Positions 38,337 to 47,447 of a DNA stretch of 53,587 nucleotides are shown in pieces. Positions within the stretch are counted from its first letter, which is position 1. Each line of letters starts with the position of its first letter. Below the pieces are notes generated by a model. The model made no database searches. It was not told where the DNA came from and worked only from the letters and a program-made list of their open reading frames with translations. A program made the translations under genes and the position numbers. The DNA comes from Bacteroidales bacterium (GTDB lineage Bacteria > Bacteroidota > Bacteroidia > Bacteroidales > F082), in NCBI GenBank assembly GCA_016936505.1, contig JAFGXS010000050.1:1-53587 (forward strand). The letters run 5' to 3'.

Positions 38337-40385
38337 ATGATCACACAAGAACTAATTGATCCCCGAAGCATTGTTGTAGTCGGAGGATCCAATGATATCC
38401 ACAAACCCGGTGGAAAGGTAATCAAGAACTTAATCGACGGAAAATATAAAGGCAACCTTTATGTCATCAATCCTAAAGAAGAGGAAGTTCAGGGAATAAA
38501 AAGTTATAACGATCCGAAGGATCTTCCTGAAACCGATTTGGCTATTATGGCCATTGCTGCCAAGTACATTCCTAACACGGTTGATTTCTTAACCCAAAAC
38601 AAAAACACCAAAGCTTTTATCGTTTTATCTGCCGGATTTAGTGAAGAAAGTGCTGAAGGCAAAGCACTGGAAGATAAAATGGTTGCCTCCATCAACAAAG
38701 TAAACGGTTCTTTAATCGGTCCCAATTGTGTTGGCGTTCTGACTCCGCACTATCATGGAGTATTTACCGAACCCGTACCCAAACTCGACAAAAACGGTTG
38801 CGATTTCATCAGTGGTTCAGGCGCTACTGCCTGCTTTATTATGGAGGCCGGAATTCCCAAAGGACTTACATTTAACAATGTTTATTCCGTAGGAAATTCG
38901 GCCCAAATGGGTGTTGAAGAAGTATTACAGTACATGGATGAAAACTTCGATCCTGAAAAAGACTCCAGAGTTAAGCTCCTGTACATGGAAAAAATCGACA
39001 AGCCTGATTTGCTCCTGAAACATGCTTCATCACTCATTCAAAAAGGTTGCCGTATTGCCGCTGTGAAGGCCGGAACTTCAGAAGCAGGCAGCCGTGCTGC
39101 ATCATCGCATACCGGAGCTTTGGCAAATTCTGATGCTGCTGTGGATGCTCTTTTTCGCAAGGCCGGAATTGTACGTTGCTATGGTCGGGAAGATTTAATC
39201 AGTGTAGCCTCGGTTTTTATGCACCCTCCTTTGCACGGTAAAAATATCGCCATCATCACCCACGCCGGTGGTCCGGCAGTGATGCTTACCGACAGGCTCT
39301 CACAAGAAGGGCTTTCGGTTCCGGCTTTATCAGGCAAAAAAATTGAAGATCTGAAAACAAGGCTCTTTCCCGGTTCATCCGTTGCCAATCCCATCGACTT
39401 TTTAGCCACAGGTACCGCTGAACAATTGGGAGACATCATTGATACCGTTAACGAACTGGATGAAGTGGATGCAATGGTGGTTGTTTTCGGAACACCGGGA
39501 TTGTTCAAAGTATTTGATGTGTATGATTTGCTGGATGAAAAAATGAAAACCAGTAAAAAACCTATCTTTCCTGTTCTGCCATCCGGAACAACAGCACATG
39601 AAGAAACAAGAGCTTTTGCTGAACAAAGAGTTTTCTTTCCCGATGAAGTTACACTGGGAACTGCTTTAGGAAGGGTTCACAACACACCCGCCCCTGCTAC
39701 TGATGAAGAACTTCCTGTGATAGACACCAAAGCATTAAGAACCCTTGTTGATACAGCAGAAAACGGATATCTGCCACCTAAGAAAGTTGTTCAACTACTT
39801 GATATTGCAGGGATTTCAAGAGTGGAAGAATTTGTAACCGATGATCCGGCTACACTGGAAGAAATCATTGAAAAAACAGGCTTTCCTGTGGTTATGAAAG
39901 TAGTGGGGCCTGTTCATAAAACAGATGTGGGCGGCGTAACCATTAACATCACAGATTTTGAGAAACTCCGTTCAGAAATGGATCGCATGATGCAGATTAA
40001 AGATGCCACTGCCATTATGATCCAGCCCATGCTGAAAGGCAACGAGTTTTTTGCAGGAGTGAAAAAGGAACCACCGTTCGGACATTTGATCTTATTTGGA
40101 TTAGGTGGTGTTTATATTGAAGTGCTGAAAGATGTGCGAACAACACTGGCACCCTTAAACAGAGAAACAGCTGAAAATGAGCTCAGAAAGCTCAAATCAT
40201 ATAAGATTATTGAAGGAGTAAGAGGCAGCAGTGGTCTCAATGAAAAAGCTTTTATTGATATCCTGCTGAATCTGTCCGCTTTGTTAAAAACAGTCCCTGA
40301 AATTGAGGAAATGGACCTCAATCCCATTATGGCATTTAAAGACAAAGTAGTAGCTGTTGATGCAAGAATCAGGATAGCGAAATAG
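38337..40385 (+). CDS. Acetate/acyl--CoA ligase (ADP-forming), fused alpha-beta type
   Basis: Interconverts acyl-CoA + ADP + Pi and acid + CoA + ATP, giving substrate-level ATP in fermentation. 682 residues carry both subunits. The N-terminal CoA-binding Rossmann domain (IVVVGGSNDIHKPGGKV) is followed by CoA-ligase domains with the phospho-histidine in SSHTGALANSDAAV. A C-terminal ATP-grasp domain (from about 475) holds VVMKVVGPVHKTDVGGV, the second His of the phosphoryl shuttle. Both His residues and the full length are intact, so activity is expected. Substrate could be acetate or longer or aromatic acids; the aminotransferase next to it hints at 2-keto-acid derived acyl-CoAs. Confidence 0.9.
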   Translation: MITQELIDPRSIVVVGGSNDIHKPGGKVIKNLIDGKYKGNLYVINPKEEEVQGIKSYNDPKDLPETDLAIMAIAAKYIPNTVDFLTQNKNTKAFIVLSAGFSEESAEGKALEDKMVASINKVNGSLIGPNCVGVLTPHYHGVFTEPVPKLDKNGCDFISGSGATACFIMEAGIPKGLTFNNVYSVGNSAQMGVEEVLQYMDENFDPEKDSRVKLLYMEKIDKPDLLLKHASSLIQKGCRIAAVKAGTSEAGSRAASSHTGALANSDAAVDALFRKAGIVRCYGREDLISVASVFMHPPLHGKNIAIITHAGGPAVMLTDRLSQEGLSVPALSGKKIEDLKTRLFPGSSVANPIDFLATGTAEQLGDIIDTVNELDEVDAMVVVFGTPGLFKVFDVYDLLDEKMKTSKKPIFPVLPSGTTAHEETRAFAEQRVFFPDEVTLGTALGRVHNTPAPATDEELPVIDTKALRTLVDTAENGYLPPKKVVQLLDIAGISRVEEFVTDDPATLEEIIEKTGFPVVMKVVGPVHKTDVGGVTINITDFEKLRSEMDRMMQIKDATAIMIQPMLKGNEFFAGVKKEPPFGHLILFGLGGVYIEVLKDVRTTLAPLNRETAENELRKLKSYKIIEGVRGSSGLNEKAFIDILLNLSALLKTVPEIEEMDLNPIMAFKDKVVAVDARIRIAK

Positions 40386-40406
40386 GCTAAATTCGTTTTT
40401 TATTGT

Positions 40407-40414
40407 TAGCTTTG
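40407..40414 (+). promoter_or_regulatory. -7 box TAGCTTTG of the aminotransferase gene
   Basis: Exact TAnnTTTG, 40 bases before the ATG, in the 68-base gap after the CoA ligase gene. Confidence 0.45.
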
Positions 40415-40453
40415 TAACGGACAATAACTATCTCAATACAAAACGAAATCATC

Positions 40454-41767
40454 ATGAACAATACGCCTATTGATGCAACAATAATTAAAGAAAAAATCAA
40501 AGAAAGCGGACTAAAATCCGTGGGCAGTGCATCCATCAGGGAAATTAAACGACTGGTGGATGAAATTGAAAATGCTACCGGAGAAAAATTCATCCGCATG
40601 GAAATGGGAGTTCCCGGCATCCCCCCTGCCCAAATTGGTGTTGAAGCACAAATAAAAGCACTAAAAAACGGAATTGCCGGAAAATACCCCGACATTCAGG
40701 GACTTCCTGAACTAAAGAATGAATTTGCACGTTTTGTGAAACTTTTCATGGATGTGGACGTTCAGCCAAAGGCTTGTATACCCACTGTTGGATCCATGCA
40801 GGGAAGCTTTGCTGCTTTTTTATGTATGAGTCGAACCAATAAGAATCAGGATTCTACATTGTTTATTGATCCCGGTTTCCCGGTTCACAAAATGCAACAC
40901 CGGGCTCTGAACCTCCGATACGAATCATTCGATGTGTACAATTATAGAGGAGAGAAACTCAGAGAAAAGCTGGAATCCTATTTCAGCACAAGGAGATTCC
41001 ATTCCGTTTTGTATTCGAACCCTAACAACCCTTCCTGGATTTGTTTCACTGATGAAGAACTGAAGATAATTGCCGAATTATCGAATAAATACAATGTAGC
41101 TATTCTTGAAGATCTGGCTTATTTCGGCATGGATTTCAGAAAAGATTATTCGCATCCGGGAGAGCCTCCTTACCAACCCACTGTTGCCAGATACTCAGAC
41201 AATTATATTCTGTTTGTCTCCAGTTCTAAAATATTCAGCTATGCCGGAGAGCGCATTGGTATGATGGCCATTTCTGACAAACTGTTTAATATTGAACTCC
41301 CCGATTTATTACGATTCTATAAAACGGACAGGCTGGGCTACTCATTGGTTTTTGAAACCATCTACCCGCTGAGTTCCGGAACTTCACACTCAGCTCAATA
41401 TGCCCTGGCAGCAATTTTAAAAGCTGCCAATAACGGTGAATTTAATTTCGTGGATTATGTAAAGGACTATGGTGTAAAGGCCCACGAAATGAAAGAAATA
41501 TTTACAGATAACGGTTTCAGTATTGTTTATGATACCGATATTGACCAACCCATTGCAGACGGATTTTATTTCACTTTTTCCTATCCCGGAATGGAGGCCG
41601 AACAATTATTAAATGAACTGGTATATTATGGAATTAGTGCTATTTCTTTGCTGATAACCGGAAGCGACAGAACCGAAGGCATAAGGGCATGCACTTCGTT
41701 GGTGAGCCACGAGCAATTTCCGGATTTACGTAAACGCCTAAAGCAGTTCAACAAAGATCATTCATAA
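40454..41767 (+). CDS. PLP-dependent aminotransferase, class I/II (fold type I)
   Basis: 437 residues with the AAT-I fold. Seen: the substrate-loop start GVPGIPPAQIG, GKYPDIQGLPELKNEFARF, SNPNNPSWICFTDEEL (conserved NPxNP), ILEDLAYFGMDF (the Asp that contacts the PLP nitrogen, and the Tyr), and the Schiff-base lysine in SSSKIFSYAGERIG. The specific amino donor cannot be told. Closest in feel to LL-DAP or broad aminotransferases of Bacteroidota. Being next to the ADP-forming acyl-CoA synthetase suggests a role in amino-acid fermentation, as a guess. Ends at a strong bidirectional terminator. Confidence 0.88.
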   Translation: MNNTPIDATIIKEKIKESGLKSVGSASIREIKRLVDEIENATGEKFIRMEMGVPGIPPAQIGVEAQIKALKNGIAGKYPDIQGLPELKNEFARFVKLFMDVDVQPKACIPTVGSMQGSFAAFLCMSRTNKNQDSTLFIDPGFPVHKMQHRALNLRYESFDVYNYRGEKLREKLESYFSTRRFHSVLYSNPNNPSWICFTDEELKIIAELSNKYNVAILEDLAYFGMDFRKDYSHPGEPPYQPTVARYSDNYILFVSSSKIFSYAGERIGMMAISDKLFNIELPDLLRFYKTDRLGYSLVFETIYPLSSGTSHSAQYALAAILKAANNGEFNFVDYVKDYGVKAHEMKEIFTDNGFSIVYDTDIDQPIADGFYFTFSYPGMEAEQLLNELVYYGISAISLLITGSDRTEGIRACTSLVSHEQFPDLRKRLKQFNKDHS

Positions 41768-41775
41768 CAATAACT

Positions 41776-41818
41776 GTACAATAAAAAAGGAGGCTAAAAG
41801 CCTCCTTTTTTATTGTAC
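41776..41818. terminator. Bidirectional terminator, 19-bp perfect stem
   Basis: GTACAATAAAAAAGGAGGC (41776-41794) is exactly inverted at 41800-41818 around loop TAAAA. A6/T6 tracts on both sides of the GC core allow it to serve both convergent genes. Confidence 0.95.
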
Positions 41819-41827
41819 TTTACTTTT

Positions 41828-43723
41828 TTATTTTGCCGGTGGGGCATAAATATTAGAGTTGTTTCTGTAACCTGTTTCATTCATATACCAGTCGGGATAT
41901 ATTTCTCCGGCACTTTCTGCCCATGTTGCAAAATAATTGTAAGCATTCAGTATTGCTACCTGTTCTAACGGATAAGCAAAAGATACAGGGATATCGATAG
42001 CCCAGGGCAAATTATTTACTGTTTGATAGTACTTTCCTGCAGCGGGATCAGTATCGTCAGATTGAGTACCAAAATATGATGTATTTACAAGATCTGTAGG
42101 CACCTGTCCGGCCAAATGGACTTCTTTACCTCTTTCTTTGTTGATAATCAGGAAAGGATTGTAAGGAGCTGTACCAGTTTCTGTAACACTCACCGGGTTC
42201 TGATAAACAACATGCAAAGTATTGGTATCGGGATCAACATAAGGAACATCCTCTTTGGTATTGATAAAAGATGATCCGGAATTTCCGATCATGCTGAAGG
42301 CGTTATCAAACAAAATAACAACCGTATTGGTTTGCCCCTGTTCTGTACCATTTGCGTTATTGTGAATATAATTTTCTGTATAATGAGTCCCGGTTACCGA
42401 TGCAACATTGGCGGGATCACCACCCAGCATAAAACCGAAACCATTTTCCAGGCTTGCCCCTACAGCGCGAACAGAATAATCAGTATAAAACTCCACAAGC
42501 TTATTGGAGGCATTCAGAACCGATTTAAAATGATAATCCAGAACGAGGTCATTGAAATCATAGTCACCCATTCCTGGCCACAAATCTTCAAAAGCCAGAG
42601 TTCCCCAGTCATTTTCATTGGGATAGTACACATTAAAAGCGCGGGTCGGATCATCCGGATAATCATCCAGGTCATTGTTTACACCGTCGCCGTCACTATC
42701 GAGAATAGGTCCGTTAACCACAACATTGTCAAAGTTCAAAGCAGAATTTGTTCCCAAATCCCAGGTCCAGATTAAAATATTCACTTTTACTGTTCCGGCA
42801 GGCATTGTTGCTGCAACGGTAAGTGTATGCCAAATTGTAGCAGGCTTGTTATTTTCAACATAGTAATAGGCAATAGGATTGTTGTTGGCATCAACTGGAA
42901 TAATATACAACCAGGCTGTAAGATTATTTTTGTTTCCGGAGGTTTTCACATCAGCACTAAAGGTGATCAGATCACCGGGTGATGCATTAACCCATTGTGA
43001 TACACCACCGCTGTACCAGCCATCAGAATAAGGTGTACGAACAACATGATTATCGCCATCAGTGTACCATTCCATCTTCTTATTGGCATAATTGGTAAAA
43101 TACCATTTACCATCAACAGGATGAGGAACATCCCAATTGGCAATCACTCCAAAATCATTGGTTTCAAAATCGCCATTACCGATAATATTATTTTCAGGAA
43201 CAATGGTTTGATATTTTCCGGTCCAGTTAGAAAAAGAAACAACAGAAGCCTTACTTGTTACAGTGTCAGCAGCAGTAGCAGTATCAGGCCGGGTAAGACC
43301 ATAATCACCTCCAAAATTTACAACAACATCTGATTTTGTTGTAAGAGTTGGATTAACAGCCACCATTTGATCACCTGCAACAGTCTGAACAAAAACAGAA
43401 TCCTGAGCTGTGGGAACACGAATTTCGCCACTAAATTTTCCGTTACTGTCGAAGCTTCCGGCAGTTAATAGTTTACCACCATCAGCCGGATTGGCAGTAT
43501 AAATATTGAATCTGCTTTTTTCGGTTGAAAAATCAATGGTTGAAGGCATCTGAATTTCAATATCTTTAACAGTTGTAGTTTTAAATTCAAAACCGTCCGG
43601 AATCGTCAATTGATCCATCGGATTTACATCAGGTGGTGTAATAGGGTTTTTGTTACAGGACTGAAAAGTTAAAGTTCCAAGTAACACAATCAAAATTGAG
43701 TAAAGTACTGATTTCAATTTCAT
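41828..43723 (-). CDS. LruC-domain lipoprotein
   Basis: 631 residues. A lipoprotein signal with Cys23 in LTFQSC is followed by an N-terminal beta region. A carbohydrate-binding-like sandwich at about 180-335 (IIGNGDFETNDFGVIANWDV to ALNFDNVVVNG) is followed by a calcium-type thrombospondin-3 segment at about 341 (DSDGDGVNNDLDDYPDD). A LruC domain runs from about 375 to the end, with its hallmark GDYDFNDLVLDYHFK. LruC proteins are cell-surface proteins of Bacteroidota and some proteobacteria without a proven activity. With no catalytic site and a lipid anchor, this is probably a surface-exposed adhesin or glycan-binding protein. It is a single gene on its strand. Confidence 0.88.
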   Translation of the reverse strand: MKLKSVLYSILIVLLGTLTFQSCNKNPITPPDVNPMDQLTIPDGFEFKTTTVKDIEIQMPSTIDFSTEKSRFNIYTANPADGGKLLTAGSFDSNGKFSGEIRVPTAQDSVFVQTVAGDQMVAVNPTLTTKSDVVVNFGGDYGLTRPDTATAADTVTSKASVVSFSNWTGKYQTIVPENNIIGNGDFETNDFGVIANWDVPHPVDGKWYFTNYANKKMEWYTDGDNHVVRTPYSDGWYSGGVSQWVNASPGDLITFSADVKTSGNKNNLTAWLYIIPVDANNNPIAYYYVENNKPATIWHTLTVAATMPAGTVKVNILIWTWDLGTNSALNFDNVVVNGPILDSDGDGVNNDLDDYPDDPTRAFNVYYPNENDWGTLAFEDLWPGMGDYDFNDLVLDYHFKSVLNASNKLVEFYTDYSVRAVGASLENGFGFMLGGDPANVASVTGTHYTENYIHNNANGTEQGQTNTVVILFDNAFSMIGNSGSSFINTKEDVPYVDPDTNTLHVVYQNPVSVTETGTAPYNPFLIINKERGKEVHLAGQVPTDLVNTSYFGTQSDDTDPAAGKYYQTVNNLPWAIDIPVSFAYPLEQVAILNAYNYFATWAESAGEIYPDWYMNETGYRNNSNIYAPPAK

Positions 43724-43984
43724 GATAATTTTTTTAGTTTTTTCCTCGTTTAAGTTTCAAATTTATGCTTTTTTTGGCAATAGAATTAAGTAAACCAAAT
43801 TTAGCCGTAAAAACATAACAATTTTTATTCCTGAAAAATTAAAATATTAGATACCAGAATATTACATAAATATATGGTTCAAAGAAAGCATAATTTTTTC
43901 CCAATATGAAACAAAACATCCCAATTAAAGATGTCAATTTTATATATATTTATGCTGTTGAAAAAGAAGTATGGGTTACTATAA

Positions 43985-44027
43985 CAATCGATTGAATAGA
44001 CATGAATAAAAAAAATTAAATCGATTG
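43985..44027 (+). promoter_or_regulatory. Two ATCGAT palindromes 33 bp apart upstream of the glycogen operon
   Basis: CAATCGATTG (43985-43994, a perfect 10-bp palindrome) and AATCGATTG (44019-44027) have centres 33 bases apart, three helical turns. They lie about 80-120 bases upstream of the -7 box at 44105, a plausible activator or repressor position. Confidence 0.4.
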
Positions 44028-44104
44028 CATTAGATCTTCATTTTTTTTAATTAATTTTCACACATAAAAAGTTCTAGCAAAGATAGTTTTCGATAATAAA
44101 TGTC

Positions 44105-44112
44105 TACTTTTG
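44105..44112 (+). promoter_or_regulatory. -7 box TACTTTTG of the glycogen operon
   Basis: Exact TAnnTTTG, 40 bases before the first start codon of the four-gene operon. Confidence 0.5.
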
Positions 44113-44152
44113 CGTGAGTTATGTTTCAAGAAATTCATAAAAAACAGCAACA

Positions 44153-46099
44153 ATGAGTTACCTCGAGTTTGACAAAAAACAGCTGGTTAACTTAAATTTT
44201 TCACTGGGAAGGGAAAAATTACGTACAAATCGTGCAGGAAGTTATGCCAGTTCAACTCTTATAAATTGCAATACCAGAAAATATCATGGTTTGCTCGTGG
44301 CACCACAGCCGCTTATCGACGACAACAATCATGTTTTATTATCAGATGTTGACGAAAACCTTATTGCTAATAACTATGAATTTCACCTGAGTTCAAGAAT
44401 GTATAAAGGCGGGGTAATTGAGCCTAAAGGGCACAAATATCTGTTAAAATACACCATTGATGCCAACCCCAAACTTTTGTACCAGCTGGGAAACATTTTA
44501 CTTGAAAAGGAAATTATTTTTGCTCAAAAAGAAGATCGTGTTTTACTTAAATATTTCCTGAAAGAAGGAAATGAAAAGGTAACGCTCCAAATCAAGCCCT
44601 TTCTTGCATTCAGAAGCGTTCACAGCTTATCGAAGGCCAACACCTATGCCAATACACATTTCAAACCTGTTGAAAACGGTGCAAGCTGGCAAATGTATCA
44701 GGGATATTCTAAAGTGTTCATGCAGTTTTCCAAAAAAGCTGAATATGTTCATGTTCCAGACTGGTACTACGATGTAAAATACATTCGGGAACAGGAAAGA
44801 GGTTACGATTATCTGGAAGATCTTTTTGCACCAGGATATTTTGAGGTTACTTTAAAACCCGGAGAAAGCGTTGTGATTTCTGCCGGGCTGGAAGAAAAGT
44901 CTCCCAACGGATTCAAGAAACAATTTGACTCTGAAGTAAATAAACGCATTCCCAGAGATAATTATTTGCATTGCCTGCAAAATGCAGGTGAGGAATTCTT
45001 TGTCCACATAAAAAAGAATACTGAAATTATTGCAGGCTATCCCTGGTTTGGAAGATGGGGAAGAGATACTTTTATTTCACTTCCCGGATTATCCTTACCA
45101 CAGAAAGACACCAAAATTTTTCATGATGTGGTAAAAACCATGCTCCATGAATTGAAAAACGGTTTGTTCCCTAATCTTGGCCACGGAAAAGATGCCAGCT
45201 ACAATTCTGCCGATACCTCACTTTGGTTCATCTGGGCTTTACATCAATATAAACTAATGACCGGTTCTTCCAAAGACTTATGGAAAAACTACGGGAAAGC
45301 CATTAAAAGTATTTTCTCCAACTATAAAAAAGGCACTCTGCATCAAATCAGAATGCACGATAACGGGCTGATATGGACTGGTGAAGCCGGAGTTGCCATT
45401 ACCTGGATGGATGCTATTGTTCATGGAAAGCCGGTTACACCCCGTACCGGTTTCACTGTTGAGATCAATGCACTATGGTATGATGCCCTTGTCTTTAGTC
45501 TGGAATTAGCCAAAGATGCCGGTGATGACACTTTTGTTAAATCATGGAAGAAATGGCCGGAAAAGATTGCCCAATCATACATTGATACTTTTTGGGATGA
45601 TCACAAAGCCTATCTGGCTGATTATGTAACATATGAGAATAAGGACCTGAGTATCCGACCCAATATGGTTATTGCTGCTGCTATGCCCCACTCTCCTCTA
45701 TCCGAAGACATGAAACAGATGGTCCTTGAAGTTGCTAAAACACACTTGTTAACACCAAGGGGATTAAGAACACTTTCTCCACACAACCCCCAGTACAAAG
45801 GAAAATGTGTCGGGGACCAGGCCGAAAGAGACAATGCTTACCATCAGGGAACCGCATGGCCATGGTTACTCGGTTTCTTTGCAGAAGCATGGATCGGCAT
45901 TTACCATGAAAAAGGAAAAGAATTTGTTGAAAGACTGTTTCATGATTTTGAACCCTCGTTAAAAGAAGGCGGAATTGGAACGGTTTCTGAGATTTATGAC
46001 GGCGATCCGCCTAATGACGCCAGGGGAGCTATTTCACAAGCCTGGAGTATTGCTGAGTTATTAAGAATTGATTATCTGCTGAAAAAGCCTTGTAAATAA
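44153..46099 (+). CDS. Glycogen debranching enzyme (amylo-alpha-1,6-glucosidase, GH133 type)
   Basis: Removes alpha-1,6-linked branches from glycogen or limit dextrin in the cytoplasm. 648 residues. The N-terminal beta domain has LRTNRAGSYASSTLINCNTRKYHGLLV, the standard start of bacterial GDE proteins. The C-terminal (alpha/alpha)6 barrel has AGYPWFGRWGRDTFISLPG at about residue 296, then NLGHGKDASYNSADTSLWFIW and GEAGVAITWMDA. No signal peptide. First gene of an operon with GT4, GH57 and the synthase-phosphorylase fusion (gaps 45, 19 and 120 bases). Confidence 0.93.
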   Translation: MSYLEFDKKQLVNLNFSLGREKLRTNRAGSYASSTLINCNTRKYHGLLVAPQPLIDDNNHVLLSDVDENLIANNYEFHLSSRMYKGGVIEPKGHKYLLKYTIDANPKLLYQLGNILLEKEIIFAQKEDRVLLKYFLKEGNEKVTLQIKPFLAFRSVHSLSKANTYANTHFKPVENGASWQMYQGYSKVFMQFSKKAEYVHVPDWYYDVKYIREQERGYDYLEDLFAPGYFEVTLKPGESVVISAGLEEKSPNGFKKQFDSEVNKRIPRDNYLHCLQNAGEEFFVHIKKNTEIIAGYPWFGRWGRDTFISLPGLSLPQKDTKIFHDVVKTMLHELKNGLFPNLGHGKDASYNSADTSLWFIWALHQYKLMTGSSKDLWKNYGKAIKSIFSNYKKGTLHQIRMHDNGLIWTGEAGVAITWMDAIVHGKPVTPRTGFTVEINALWYDALVFSLELAKDAGDDTFVKSWKKWPEKIAQSYIDTFWDDHKAYLADYVTYENKDLSIRPNMVIAAAMPHSPLSEDMKQMVLEVAKTHLLTPRGLRTLSPHNPQYKGKCVGDQAERDNAYHQGTAWPWLLGFFAEAWIGIYHEKGKEFVERLFHDFEPSLKEGGIGTVSEIYDGDPPNDARGAISQAWSIAELLRIDYLLKKPCK

Positions 46100-46144
46100 T
46101 ATTGTGATGAGATCATTTTTGAAAACAAACAAGAATATAGCCCT

Positions 46145-47428
46145 ATGAGAGTACTGATGTTTGGATGGGAATTTCCTCCACATATTACCGGAGGACTTGG
46201 AACCGCCAGTTATGGTATTACCAAAGGCCTGACAAAGCACCACACCGATGTTATCTTCGTGGTACCTAAGGCATATGGTGATGAAGACCAACAGGTTGTC
46301 TCCATCAGAAATGCATCCGATATTACTTTTGATCTGAAAGATGAAGAATATAAAGAATTCTGGGAGCACATCAAGTATCTTGAAGTAGGTTCTAATATCA
46401 TTCCTTACGTGTCTCCGGAGTATTTCTCCAAAGCATTTGATGAAAATAGAAAATCTGGCGAGGAATTCACGAGTAATGTTTTCTCCAAAAGGTATGAATT
46501 TTCGGGTAAATACGGCATTAACCTGCTTGAAGAAGTAGCTCGTTATGCCTTAATTGCCTCAGCTCTGGCTGCCAAAGAACAGTTTGATGTGATTCATGCC
46601 CACGACTGGCTGACCTACCCAGCCGGAATTGCTGCTAAAAAAACCTCAGGTAAAAAGCTGGTTGTGCATATGCACGCCACAGAATTTGACCGTACCGGTG
46701 GCAATGTAAACCAACAGGTTTACGACATCGAACGCCAGGGAATGGAAGAAGCAGATAAGGTAATCACCGTTAGTAACCTTACCCGGAATATTGTTATTGA
46801 AAAGTACGGCATTCATCCTGATAAGGTAGTAACCATCCACAACGCTGTTGATCAGAATGCCGGTTCAGCAAAACAATACCCCAAACCTTTTCAGGAAAAG
46901 CTGGTTACTTTCTTAGGCAGAATCACATTCCAGAAAGGTCCTGATTATTTTATTGAAGCTGCATACAAAGTTTTACAAAAAACGGATGATGTACGTTTTG
47001 CTATGGCCGGGTCGGGCGATATGCTCGAGAAAATGATCAAACGTGTTGCCCAGCTTCGCATAGCAGATAAATTCCACTTTACAGGCTTTCTGGATGAACC
47101 CAAAGTACAGCATATTTTTTCCATGAGTGATGTTTTTGTAATGCCTTCAGTATCTGAACCTTTTGGAATTGTTCCTCTGGAAGCTATGCGATCTAATGTT
47201 CCTGTTATTATTTCAAAACAAAGCGGGGTGGCAGAAGTATTGCGGCACGCGCTGAAAGTAGATTTCTGGGATATTGACGCCATTGCCGATTCCATTTACG
47301 GTTTGTGTCATTACGACGGGCTTTCAAAGATGTTCATTACCCATGGAAAACAGGAAGTTGAGAACCTGAAATGGGAAGACACTGCTCTGAAAATTAAAAA
47401 TGTTTACGAATCTTTATTAAATAGCTAA
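46145..47428 (+). CDS. Glycosyltransferase family 4, glycogen-synthase-like
   Basis: 427 residues with a GT-B fold. The N-terminus MRVLMFGWEFPPHITGGLGTA is the glycine-rich acceptor/donor loop typical of glycogen-synthase-like GT4 enzymes. The C-terminal half has VTFLGRITFQKGPDYFIEAA and MPSVSEPFGIVPLEAM (the E-x7-E motif with EPFG). It sits between debranching enzyme and GH57, the standard Bacteroidota layout, so it is expected to act on alpha-glucan or maltodextrin. Donor (ADP- or UDP-glucose) is not readable. Confidence 0.88.
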   Translation: MRVLMFGWEFPPHITGGLGTASYGITKGLTKHHTDVIFVVPKAYGDEDQQVVSIRNASDITFDLKDEEYKEFWEHIKYLEVGSNIIPYVSPEYFSKAFDENRKSGEEFTSNVFSKRYEFSGKYGINLLEEVARYALIASALAAKEQFDVIHAHDWLTYPAGIAAKKTSGKKLVVHMHATEFDRTGGNVNQQVYDIERQGMEEADKVITVSNLTRNIVIEKYGIHPDKVVTIHNAVDQNAGSAKQYPKPFQEKLVTFLGRITFQKGPDYFIEAAYKVLQKTDDVRFAMAGSGDMLEKMIKRVAQLRIADKFHFTGFLDEPKVQHIFSMSDVFVMPSVSEPFGIVPLEAMRSNVPVIISKQSGVAEVLRHALKVDFWDIDAIADSIYGLCHYDGLSKMFITHGKQEVENLKWEDTALKIKNVYESLLNS

Positions 47429-47447
47429 CCCTTTAATTGAAAATATA

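Larger units (their letters stand above)
43724..44152. other. Divergent intergenic region upstream of the glycogen operon
   Basis: 429 AT-rich bases. Holds a minus-strand -7 box CAAATTTA (43758-43765, the reverse of TAAATTTG) for the LruC gene, two CAATCGATTG-like palindromes (listed separately) and the plus-strand -7 box at 44105. No gene was recognised. Confidence 0.5.
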
